From Solobacterium sp. (GTDB lineage: Bacteria; Bacillota_I; Bacilli_A; Erysipelotrichales; Erysipelotrichaceae): a stretch of DNA of 8,823 nt. The DNA lies in the NCBI GenBank assembly GCA_016280695.1, contig JAEEHG010000139.1, positions 1 to 8,823 on the forward strand, given 5' to 3'. Position numbers and translations under genes: made by a program. Below the pieces are notes generated by a model. The model saw only the letters and a list, made by a program, of their open reading frames with translations. It ran no database searches and had not been told where the DNA came from. Positions 1 to 5,930 of the stretch are shown here, piece after piece (position 1 is the first letter of the stretch; the number at the start of each line of letters is the position of its first letter).

Positions 1-258
1 ATGTATCTGAACAAGTACGGAAAAAACAACCTGCCGATGGTGGCGGAAGTGACCCCGTACATGATAGAGAAGAGAGATGATTTTACGGTTAAGCTGGTTG
101 AACCGCAGCAGACCCTGCCGTGCTATGAGGTCAGGGCGAATATTTCCTATGAAAACACCAGAGTGGACCTCGATGACTTTGTGAATGTGGTTGCCGCGAT
201 TATCGTAGACAACAACGGCCGCCTCGAAATTGCCGAGGTCTATGCATACAACAATTAA
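1..258 (+). CDS. Short hypothetical protein, possibly 5'-truncated
   Basis: This is an 85-residue reading frame that begins with ATG at the first base of the window, so the true start may lie upstream and the protein may be longer. I do not recognise the family. The sequence has no signal peptide or membrane segment. It looks like a small mixed alpha/beta, charged cytosolic domain, with a hydrophobic stretch near residues 61-70 (VNVVAAIIVD) and a tyrosine-rich C-terminus. Its stop lies 15 nt before the LCP gene and I see no terminator between them, so the two are probably co-transcribed. That gap holds only the LCP ribosome binding site. Coding is supported by codon use like that of its neighbours and by the tight spacing. 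The function is unknown. Confidence 0.6.
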   Translation: MYLNKYGKNNLPMVAEVTPYMIEKRDDFTVKLVEPQQTLPCYEVRANISYENTRVDLDDFVNVVAAIIVDNNGRLEIAEVYAYNN

Positions 259-273
259 ACGGGAGGGAAGGCA

Positions 274-2454
274 ATGAGTACGAACAAGAAAAAGCGCACA
301 GCACCGGCCGGCACTTCCGGAACAGCAAAGAAAAATCCCGTTCATCGGGATATGTCAACAGTCAATATCATTCTGACCGTGTTTACGGCACTGGCAGATC
401 TCGGTGTTGTCTATACAATGCTGAACACTACCCGGTTTGCTACCCTGTCAAAGCCGGCATTCATCCTTGTCAATATCCTTGTGCTGATCCTGCTGCTGAT
501 CCTCAATGTGTCAGTCATGCTCGGCATCCGCAGCCGGAAACGGGGCATGTACATTATGGGAAGTGCCCTGATGGTTGTGTTCCTGCTGATCGGTGCCTAC
601 GGATCATTTGCAATCTCCAAGGTGAATACAAACATTGACAAGATTACCAGCACCGAGACAACGGAATCCGTATCGGCCAGCCTGGTTGTCTACAATGATG
701 ACGGGAAGGCTGAAATTACGGATGTGGCAATGCTGGACGGCAAAACAGTCGGTTATGCCATGGGCACCAAGCCGGCGGAAATCGGCAAGGCCCAGATTGC
801 TGCCCAGAATGTCAATGTCTCCTATCAGGAATACCAGGACTACTCGGCTGAATTCATCGGCCTGCTGAACGGTGAGATCCAGTGTGCGATCCTGCCGAGC
901 AACTATGAAGCCATATTCGTACAGGAAACCAGTCTGAAGCAGTATCTTGAAAATACGGTTTCCATTATGGACTTCACGGATACTGTCAAGGTGGAAAGCC
1001 AGACAACTGCCGGCAAGGATCTGACCAAGGAACCGTTTACCGTACTGCTGATCGGCAATGCGGACGGCCTGTCTGATACGATGATCCTGTGTTCGGTGAA
1101 CCCCATCAGCATGCGGGTTACCATGTCTTCCATCGCCCGTGACTCTTACGTTCCGATTACCTGCTACGGCGGCGGATTCAGCAAGATCAACGCGGCCAAT
1201 GCCGTCAGCCGGGAGTGCCTGATGAACACCATCAAGCAGCTCGTCGGCGTCGGAATTGACTACTATGTGGAAGTTAACTTCCAGGGTGTTGTTGACATTG
1301 TCAATGCCATCGGCGGCATTACCGTTGACAGCCCGGTGGAATTTGTCGGCCAGACCGCATCGACTGTGCGCGGCACCAAGACAGTCTGGGTGCCGGCCGG
1401 CAAGGATGTACCGCTGAACGGTGAGCAGGCGCTCGCGTTTGCCCGTGAACGGTATGCCTTCTCGACCGGTGACTTTGCCCGTCAGGAACATCAGCAGATG
1501 GTTATCAAAGCCATGGTTACCAAGATCCTGCGGACAAGGGATATCAATACATTCCTGAAGATCCTGGATGCGGCCGGCAACAACATCAAGACCAATATCA
1601 CAATTGAACAGATGACCGGCTTCATGAAATATGCCCTGCAGAAGGGAAACAGGCTTTATGACAAGGATCATGTCGAGAATGTATTTGACATCATCACATC
1701 CAGAGTGACAGGTTATTCCAGCGGTCTCTGGGATCCGGGCATGGAGATCATTCTGTATATCTACCGGCTGTACCAGGGCTCCCTCGCTGATACCAGGGCA
1801 TTCATCACAAGAAACATCAACATGGATTCTGCCTTTACACATAAACCGATTGTCGAATGGTCCGTCAACTGGGAAATCAACAGCCCGGTAATCTCGGCCC
1901 TGGCATACAACGAGCCGATTATCCCATCGGATGTACCGCCTGAAGTACTTGAAAAGGATTCCAGTGAACAGGGCTGCGCAGTGAATGCGTCCTGGAACGG
2001 CAACACATGTGAATGTGACGGCGGCTATACCGGTGACGGTTATAAAGAGTGCAGGAAGGTGGATGCAGAAGCCAGCCCGACCCCGAGTGCTTCACCTTCG
2101 CCGACGCCTTCAGACTCACCAGGTCCGGAACCGACAGAAAGTGCAGAGCCTACTGCCTCTGCCGAACCGACTACGCCGGATCCGCAGACAGTTACCTGCT
2201 GGGATGGCAGCGTTGCCAGTGATCTGAGTGCCTGCCCGGGCTATGTTGTCTGTTCAGACGGCTCGTGGAAGTACACTGAGGCAGACTGCCCGGCTCCGCA
2301 GCCGACACCTGTCACCTGCTGGGACGGCAGTACGGCTGATTCTGTTGAGGCCTGCCCGGCCTATGTGGTCTGCTCAGACGGTTCATGGAAGTACAGTGAG
2401 GCAGACTGTCCGGCTCCCGAGGAGCCGCCGGCAGAACAGACTCCGGAAGGCTGA
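274..2454 (+). CDS. LytR-CpsA-Psr (LCP) family glycopolymer transferase with EGF-like, cysteine-rich tail
   Basis: LCP proteins transfer lipid-linked anionic glycopolymers (teichoic acid, capsule) onto peptidoglycan outside the membrane. This 726-residue protein has a basic cytosolic N-terminus (1-27), three membrane helices (about 29-50, 61-84, 91-114), an extracellular accessory region resembling a solute-binding fold (about 135-245), then the LCP catalytic domain (about 253-455). That order is the CpsA/Cps2A type. LCP motifs seen are SDT (267-269), ARDSYV (288-293), KINAANA (304-310) and FARER...FARQEHQQ (389-408), which keeps R391, R393, R403 and Q407. The first motif is odd: the usual Arg before S-D-T is Leu266, and the loop after GNAD is short. 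A C-terminal extension follows: a four-cysteine EGF-like motif (568-593), a Pro/Ser/Thr-rich linker (598-637) and four cysteine-pair repeats (640-713). No LPXTG anchor is present. The start is supported by GGAGGG at 262-267. The fold is confident; the glycopolymer substrate is unknown. Confidence 0.93.
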   Translation: MSTNKKKRTAPAGTSGTAKKNPVHRDMSTVNIILTVFTALADLGVVYTMLNTTRFATLSKPAFILVNILVLILLLILNVSVMLGIRSRKRGMYIMGSALMVVFLLIGAYGSFAISKVNTNIDKITSTETTESVSASLVVYNDDGKAEITDVAMLDGKTVGYAMGTKPAEIGKAQIAAQNVNVSYQEYQDYSAEFIGLLNGEIQCAILPSNYEAIFVQETSLKQYLENTVSIMDFTDTVKVESQTTAGKDLTKEPFTVLLIGNADGLSDTMILCSVNPISMRVTMSSIARDSYVPITCYGGGFSKINAANAVSRECLMNTIKQLVGVGIDYYVEVNFQGVVDIVNAIGGITVDSPVEFVGQTASTVRGTKTVWVPAGKDVPLNGEQALAFARERYAFSTGDFARQEHQQMVIKAMVTKILRTRDINTFLKILDAAGNNIKTNITIEQMTGFMKYALQKGNRLYDKDHVENVFDIITSRVTGYSSGLWDPGMEIILYIYRLYQGSLADTRAFITRNINMDSAFTHKPIVEWSVNWEINSPVISALAYNEPIIPSDVPPEVLEKDSSEQGCAVNASWNGNTCECDGGYTGDGYKECRKVDAEASPTPSASPSPTPSDSPGPEPTESAEPTASAEPTTPDPQTVTCWDGSVASDLSACPGYVVCSDGSWKYTEADCPAPQPTPVTCWDGSTADSVEACPAYVVCSDGSWKYSEADCPAPEEPPAEQTPEG
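2191..2412 (+). repeat. Tandem cysteine-pair repeats in the LCP protein tail
   Basis: Four copies of a 16-residue motif, V-x-C-x-D-G-S-x7-C-P, occur at residues 640-655, 658-673, 680-695 and 698-713 of the LCP protein. They form two 40-residue (120-bp) units starting near 2194 and 2314. The second half of each unit (YVVCSDGSWKY.EADCPAP) is nearly identical and differs mainly at synonymous positions, which suggests a tandem duplication kept under selection. Each motif probably carries one disulfide. The role is unknown; cell-wall or carbohydrate binding is a guess. Confidence 0.85.
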
Positions 2455-2472
2455 GGAACCGAATAAAAAGGA

Positions 2473-2510
2473 AAAAGCTGTGTATGCATCAGGTACACAG
2501 CTTTTCTTTC
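2473..2510 (+). terminator. Intrinsic terminator after the LCP gene
   Basis: A perfect 12-bp stem (2473-2484 with 2494-2505) encloses a 9-nt loop. Its right arm ends in TTTT, followed by CTTTC. It lies 18 nt after the LCP stop codon and separates the LCP transcript from the glycosidase unit. The A-rich left arm means it could also work on the opposite strand. Confidence 0.85.
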
Positions 2511-2544
2511 AGTGTGATTCTTAAGAGAATGAAACGGTGACCTA

Positions 2545-2553
2545 TGTTATAAT
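2545..2553 (+). promoter_or_regulatory. Extended -10 promoter for the phosphodiester glycosidase unit
   Basis: TG-T-TATAAT is a perfect extended -10 element (TG at 2545-2546, hexamer at 2548-2553). No convincing -35 box lies 16-18 nt upstream, as is common for extended -10 promoters. Transcription would start near 2560. That places the in-frame GTG at 2537 upstream of the transcript and supports ATG 2585 as the start codon. Confidence 0.7.
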
Positions 2554-2584
2554 TAACGTCGGTTTATCTGATACAGACAATTCT

Positions 2585-3589
2585 ATGGCAAAACGGAAAA
2601 GAAGACTAAAAGCCGGGATCAGAAGATTCAGCCGGCAGACAATGCTCATTGCCTGTACGGTTCTTCTGACCGGGTTGATATTCGGATATGCTGCGGCACT
2701 GATTATACTGAAGGGACCTTCACCGACTTTCAGCAACCTTGTTGTCTCAACACTGATGGAAACAAGGCGCGGCAAGCGGCTGGCGCACCTGTTCTTCACG
2801 GATGATCAGATCAATGAAATCCTGTACAAGAACAGCATTGATTATACGGACAGTGTATCCATAAACAACAATGATGAATTCGTCATTCCGGAAGATGAGA
2901 AGGACCTGATCATTATTGAAGATGTTTCCGGTTCAACATTCCATGGCAAGATGATGATGGTCCGGGATCCTTCGCGGATCAAACTGGGGGTCAATTCACT
3001 GCTTGATCCGAAAGAAGCAGGGGAGTATCTGGTGCAGGATTATGTCCGGGCAACAGGTGCTGTTGCCGGGATCAATGCCGGCGGTTTTGATGACCCCAAC
3101 GGCCAGGGGGACGGCTCAATTCCCTATGGTATCATCATCAGGGACGGGGAACTGATTTACGGAAAACCCAGTGACTGGAATTCCGTCATCGGTTTTAATA
3201 AGGAGAATCACCTGATTGTGGGCAATATGACAGCCCAGGAAGCCCTTGACTGGGGCATCCGGGATGCTGTTACGTTCGGCCCTGTATTTATCGTGGACGG
3301 CAATAAAATCACTGTTACCGGGACCGGCGGCGGCCTGAATCCCCGTACGGTGATCGGCCAGACCGCAGACGGCACGGTGCTTCTGCTGGTCATTGACGGC
3401 CGGCAGACATCCAGCCTGGGCGCGTCCTATGAAGACTGCATCAGGATCATGCAGCAGTACGGCGCCATTAATGCGGCCAATCTGGACGGCGGCAGTTCCT
3501 CGGTCATGGTCTATGACGGACAGATTATCAACAGCATCGTTACAATGGGAGAAGGAAGGTCAGTACCGACAGCATGGCTCGTAGAGTAA
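2585..3589 (+). CDS. Membrane-anchored phosphodiester glycosidase family protein (NAGPA/DUF2233-like)
   Basis: This family includes the lysosomal uncovering enzyme, which releases GlcNAc from a phosphodiester. The bacterial members are extracellular and probably act on phosphodiester-linked sugars of wall polymers or exopolysaccharides. The 334-residue protein has a strongly basic N-terminus (MAKRKRRLK), one membrane helix (about 20-42), a spacer, and the catalytic domain from about 108 to the end. Family motifs seen are GINAGGFD (162-169), PRTVIGQ (253-259), VIDGRQ (269-274), NLDGGSSSVM (299-308) and RSVPTAWLV at the C-terminus. I chose ATG 2585 over the in-frame GTG 2537 because the -10 box lies downstream of that GTG and because ATG 2585 leads straight into the basic-plus-helix signal anchor. 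No Shine-Dalgarno sequence precedes it, which is odd. It overlaps the next gene by 16 nt. The exact substrate cannot be read from the sequence. Confidence 0.88.
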   Translation: MAKRKRRLKAGIRRFSRQTMLIACTVLLTGLIFGYAAALIILKGPSPTFSNLVVSTLMETRRGKRLAHLFFTDDQINEILYKNSIDYTDSVSINNNDEFVIPEDEKDLIIIEDVSGSTFHGKMMMVRDPSRIKLGVNSLLDPKEAGEYLVQDYVRATGAVAGINAGGFDDPNGQGDGSIPYGIIIRDGELIYGKPSDWNSVIGFNKENHLIVGNMTAQEALDWGIRDAVTFGPVFIVDGNKITVTGTGGGLNPRTVIGQTADGTVLLLVIDGRQTSSLGASYEDCIRIMQQYGAINAANLDGGSSSVMVYDGQIINSIVTMGEGRSVPTAWLVE

Positions 3590-4683
3590 AGGAAAAAGAT
3601 GAGCGCAGCTATGAAGAAAGAGTCAAGACAGGCAGGCAGTTTTACTTTTTCCTGCTGAAGCTTTTCCTGTCCGCTGCCGTTGTGCTGGGGGCCGGCCTCG
3701 GTTATCTCTGGTACTGGCTGGAACGCTATGAAGCGGAGAGCATCAACGGTGCAATGACAACTTATTTTGAAAGAGTCGGCAACCAGGACTGGGACGGCCT
3801 GTACCAGGATGACGTGGACTATTTTGTTGAGTTTAACAGTAAGGAAGATGTTGCCGAGTATCTGTTCTCCACCTATAACGGCAAGAATTCCTGGGGCCTG
3901 ACAACATCATTCTCCTGGACCGACGGGAAAAACGAATTCTACAACGTCTACTACGAAAGAGAGCAGATCTGCATTATTGAACTGACTAAGCCTGCCGGCA
4001 GCAAAACCTGGAAAGTGCGCACGCTGAGTCCGAGCGGTGAATATTACTTTGATGATTATACCGGCAACGGCTTTACCATCAACAATGTGGATATCACCAA
4101 TAATGAAGCCTACTACAAGGAACTGACCATACCGTATGGTTTCCGTGACCTGGAACTGGATGAGAAAATGCCGAAGGCGGCCGAGTACCTGGTCCGCGGC
4201 TTCATCCATACACCCGACATCGAGCTGAAACAGCCCCAGACCGACATGTACGTCCGGGATCATACGACAAATCTTTACTATATCGGAAAGAAGCCAACAG
4301 AAGAACAACTGGCAGAGTTCACGGAAGAGATCGAAACAGTGTCCGTAGACTACTGCAAATACATCACAAGAGACGGTACATTCTACTCGCTGAACCGGCA
4401 CCTGTATCCCTATACAGAGTTCTATAACAATATCCGCGGCTTCGACAACCAGTGGTTCGCCAATCATGAATCCATCGAATTCAAGAATATGAAAGTGTTT
4501 GATGTCATGCCGGTCGGAGAGAATGCGTTCATCGGTTCGATTTCGTTTGATTATATTGTTTCAACAACCTCCGTGAACAGAACGTATTCCAATACATACC
4601 AGCTGTTCTTTGTGAAGAACAGCCAGAATGACTGGAAACTGACCAATCTTGTCATTGTATATGATGACAGTGTCCAGGAATAG
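3574..4683 (+). CDS. Single-TM extracytoplasmic protein with probable tandem NTF2-like domains
   Basis: I do not recognise a named family for this 369-residue protein. The N-terminus is charged (1-20), followed by one membrane helix (about 23-47) and then an outward-facing region with no further helices. Two segments look like NTF2/SnoaL-type cone folds. The first is at about 55-150, with a helix (SINGAMTTYFERV), aromatic strands and an ending of TWKVRTLSP. The second is at about 240-365, ending in DWKLTNLVIVYDD. This is a pattern-level impression, not a family match. The start ATG overlaps the end of the glycosidase gene by 16 nt, and the nearest purine-rich AGGAAGG lies about 14 nt upstream, so translation is probably coupled to the glycosidase. 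A second in-frame Met occurs only at residue 61, past the membrane helix. NTF2-like domains often bind or position ligands, so it could assist the glycosidase; this is inference. Confidence 0.75.
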   Translation: MARRVKEKDERSYEERVKTGRQFYFFLLKLFLSAAVVLGAGLGYLWYWLERYEAESINGAMTTYFERVGNQDWDGLYQDDVDYFVEFNSKEDVAEYLFSTYNGKNSWGLTTSFSWTDGKNEFYNVYYEREQICIIELTKPAGSKTWKVRTLSPSGEYYFDDYTGNGFTINNVDITNNEAYYKELTIPYGFRDLELDEKMPKAAEYLVRGFIHTPDIELKQPQTDMYVRDHTTNLYYIGKKPTEEQLAEFTEEIETVSVDYCKYITRDGTFYSLNRHLYPYTEFYNNIRGFDNQWFANHESIEFKNMKVFDVMPVGENAFIGSISFDYIVSTTSVNRTYSNTYQLFFVKNSQNDWKLTNLVIVYDDSVQE

Positions 4684-4686
4684 AAC

Positions 4687-4712
4687 ATGCCGGTCATGAG
4701 GACCGGCATTTT
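4687..4712 (+). terminator. Intrinsic terminator after the glycosidase/NTF2-like unit
   Basis: A perfect 9-bp GC-rich stem (4687-4695 with 4701-4709) has a 5-nt loop (ATGAG) and a short T run through 4712. It starts 3 nt after the stop codon. The T run ends where the nagB promoter palindrome begins, so the two units are packed back to back. The short T tract may allow some readthrough into nagB. Confidence 0.75.
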
Positions 4713-4713
4713 A

Positions 4714-4733
4714 TGATATGATGCATAATATCA
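4714..4733 (+). promoter_or_regulatory. nagB promoter overlapped by a 20-bp palindromic operator candidate
   Basis: TG-A-TATGAT at 4714-4722 is a good extended -10 element; an alternative is CATAAT at 4724-4729. The same bases form a near-perfect 20-bp palindrome at 4714-4733, with 9 of 10 symmetric pairs matching and only G4720/A4727 failing. The outer arms are TGATAT and ATATCA and the core is ATGCAT. Its position over the -10 and start point is that of a repressor site. It does not resemble the GntR-type NagR sites I know of. The binding protein is unknown. Confidence 0.55.
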
Positions 4734-4738
4734 GGGGG
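4733..4738 (+). promoter_or_regulatory. Ribosome binding site that fixes the nagB start
   Basis: AGGGGG lies 7 nt before ATG 4746. A competing ATG at 4742 is out of frame and only 3 nt from this site, so 4746 is the start. The first base of this site is also the last base of the operator palindrome. Confidence 0.75.
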
Positions 4739-4745
4739 AATATGT

Positions 4746-5474
4746 ATGCTGAAGGTGATTGTAGCGGACAATTATGAAGAGGTAAGCAGGGAGGCTTTCA
4801 GAATAGTCAAGGAGACGGTCAAGATTCTGCCGGAGCCGGTTCTCGGCCTGGCAACCGGATCGAGCCCGATCGGCCTGTATAAGAAAATGATTGCCGACCA
4901 CAACGCGGAAGGAACGTCATATGACAAGGTGCGGACATGGAATCTTGATGAGTATATCGGCCTGCCGCGCAGTCATGACCTGAGTTACTGGACCTTCATG
5001 CACGAAAATCTTTTTGAGGGTATCGATATTCCCGAGGAAAATGTGCATGTCCCATGCGGTGATACGGAAGATCCCGAAACAGAATGCGCGAAGTATGAGG
5101 AAAGCCTGAAAGATGTGACGATTGATCTGCAGGTACTCGGAATCGGTGCGGACGGCCACATCGGCTTCAATGAGCCGGGGACACCGTTTGATTCCCTGAC
5201 CCATGTCGCCGAGCTTGCCGAACAGACCCGCCGTGACAATGCCCGCTTCTTTGAAAATGATATTGACCAGGTGCCGAAGCAGGCAGTAACGATGGGGCTT
5301 GGAACAATCATGCGGGCCCGGAAGATCCTGGTAATAGCGACAGGCACGAACAAGGCAGACGCAGTGTATGGCATGCTCAGGGGACCGGTGAGCGAGGACT
5401 GCCCGGCAAGCATCCTGCAGAATCACGAAGATGTCACGGTGATCCTTGACAAAGCGGCCGCCTACAGGCTCTGA
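4746..5474 (+). CDS. nagB: Glucosamine-6-phosphate deaminase
   Basis: NagB converts glucosamine 6-phosphate to fructose 6-phosphate and ammonia in the cytosol, feeding amino sugars into glycolysis. The 242-residue protein is full length for the short Gram-positive type; the E. coli enzyme is 266 residues. Motifs are GLATGSSPIGLY (34-45), the phosphate/sugar loop; NLDEYIGL (66-73) with D68; and DGHIGFNEPG (136-145) with D136, H138 and E143. R167 (ARFF) and K203 (NKA) also match E. coli positions with a constant offset of five. At the same offset, the E. coli allosteric GlcNAc-6-phosphate ligands R158 and K160 become H153 and A155, so this enzyme is probably not activated by GlcNAc-6-P. It has its own promoter and no nagA beside it. 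The linkage to the upstream envelope genes is suggestive only. Confidence 0.96.
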   Translation: MLKVIVADNYEEVSREAFRIVKETVKILPEPVLGLATGSSPIGLYKKMIADHNAEGTSYDKVRTWNLDEYIGLPRSHDLSYWTFMHENLFEGIDIPEENVHVPCGDTEDPETECAKYEESLKDVTIDLQVLGIGADGHIGFNEPGTPFDSLTHVAELAEQTRRDNARFFENDIDQVPKQAVTMGLGTIMRARKILVIATGTNKADAVYGMLRGPVSEDCPASILQNHEDVTVILDKAAAYRL

Positions 5475-5483
5475 GCAATTACG

Positions 5484-5511
5484 TTGACGAAATTATATTT
5501 TATGCAATAAT
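5484..5511 (+). promoter_or_regulatory. Promoter of trxA
   Basis: TTGACG (5484-5489, five of six to consensus) is followed after a 16-nt spacer by AATAAT (5506-5511), with an upstream TG at 5503-5504 giving an extended -10. Transcription would start near 5518, leaving a leader of about 22 nt that carries AAGGAGG at 5524-5530. It begins 10 nt after the nagB stop, with no terminator visible between them. Confidence 0.75.
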
Positions 5512-5539
5512 TATCACGGAATGAAGGAGGAATAAACTC

Positions 5540-5851
5540 ATGAGAATTATTGAAAACAAAGCAGAATACGAACAGCTTCTCAAGGACAGCAAGTCTGTCT
5601 TCGTTGACTTCTACGCTGACTGGTGCGGCCCGTGCAAGATGGTCAGCCCGCTGGTTGAAAAGCTTGCCGAAAAGCACACGGATGTTGCCTTCGTCAAGGT
5701 TAACGTCGACAACACACCGGATATCGCCGCCATGTACGGCATCATGTCCATCCCGACCCTGATCGGCTTCAAGGACGGCGAAGTTGCCGGTTCCATCATC
5801 GGCTTCCAGCCGGAAGGCGTGCTGGAACAGCTGGTTGCCAGGACAAAGTAA
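5540..5851 (+). CDS. trxA: Thioredoxin
   Basis: This is a cytosolic dithiol oxidoreductase that reduces disulfides in enzymes such as ribonucleotide reductase and is recharged by thioredoxin reductase, which is not in this window. The 103-residue length is typical of stand-alone thioredoxin. The active site WCGPC is at residues 28-32 (C29, C32), the buried acid is D23 (FVDFYADWCGPC), and the cis-proline is P72 in SIPT. The family ending strand GFKDGE and final helix are present. There is no signal peptide. A strong AAGGAGG site 9 nt before ATG 5540 supports the start. Its own promoter and the hairpin terminator right after the stop make it a probable monocistronic gene, although readthrough from nagB is possible because no terminator separates them. 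Confidence 0.97.
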   Translation: MRIIENKAEYEQLLKDSKSVFVDFYADWCGPCKMVSPLVEKLAEKHTDVAFVKVNVDNTPDIAAMYGIMSIPTLIGFKDGEVAGSIIGFQPEGVLEQLVARTK

Positions 5852-5863
5852 AACACCGGATTG

Positions 5864-5890
5864 AAAGAGGCAGAAATGCCTCTTTTCTAT
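5864..5890 (+). terminator. Intrinsic terminator after trxA
   Basis: A perfect 9-bp stem (5864-5872 with 5877-5885) is closed by a stable GAAA tetraloop. Its right arm runs into TTTT and is followed by CTAT. It starts 12 nt after the trxA stop. Confidence 0.85.
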
Positions 5891-5917
5891 TTCTGTCCGG
5901 GAAGCAGACGGATCATG

Positions 5918-5923
5918 TATAAT
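5918..5923 (+). promoter_or_regulatory. Consensus -10 box immediately before the GT-C-like gene
   Basis: TATAAT is a perfect -10 hexamer with TG directly before it, but no clear -35 box. Only 7 nt separate it from ATG 5931, so transcription should begin at or within a base of the start codon. This predicts a leaderless mRNA. Confidence 0.6.
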
Positions 5924-5930
5924 TGTTGCG

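Noticed and set aside
604..1842. 412-codon open frame on the minus strand inside the LCP gene
   Set aside because: It is fully antisense to a gene with clear LCP motifs, its translation shows no recognisable domain, and there is no ribosome binding site or promoter. Long antisense frames are expected from this codon bias.
2419..2454. Possible LPXTG-type sorting signal at the end of the LCP protein
   Set aside because: The C-terminus is PAPEEPPAEQTPEG, with no LPXTG, hydrophobic helix or basic tail. The protein is held by its N-terminal helices.
2537..2584. GTG 2537 as the start of the glycosidase
   Set aside because: It lies upstream of the predicted transcription start and has no ribosome binding site. 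ATG 2585 opens directly into the basic signal-anchor sequence.
5491..5512. AATTAT...ATAATT inverted repeat between nagB and trxA
   Set aside because: It is only six A/T pairs with a 10-nt loop and coincides with the promoter. It is too weak to be called a terminator or operator.
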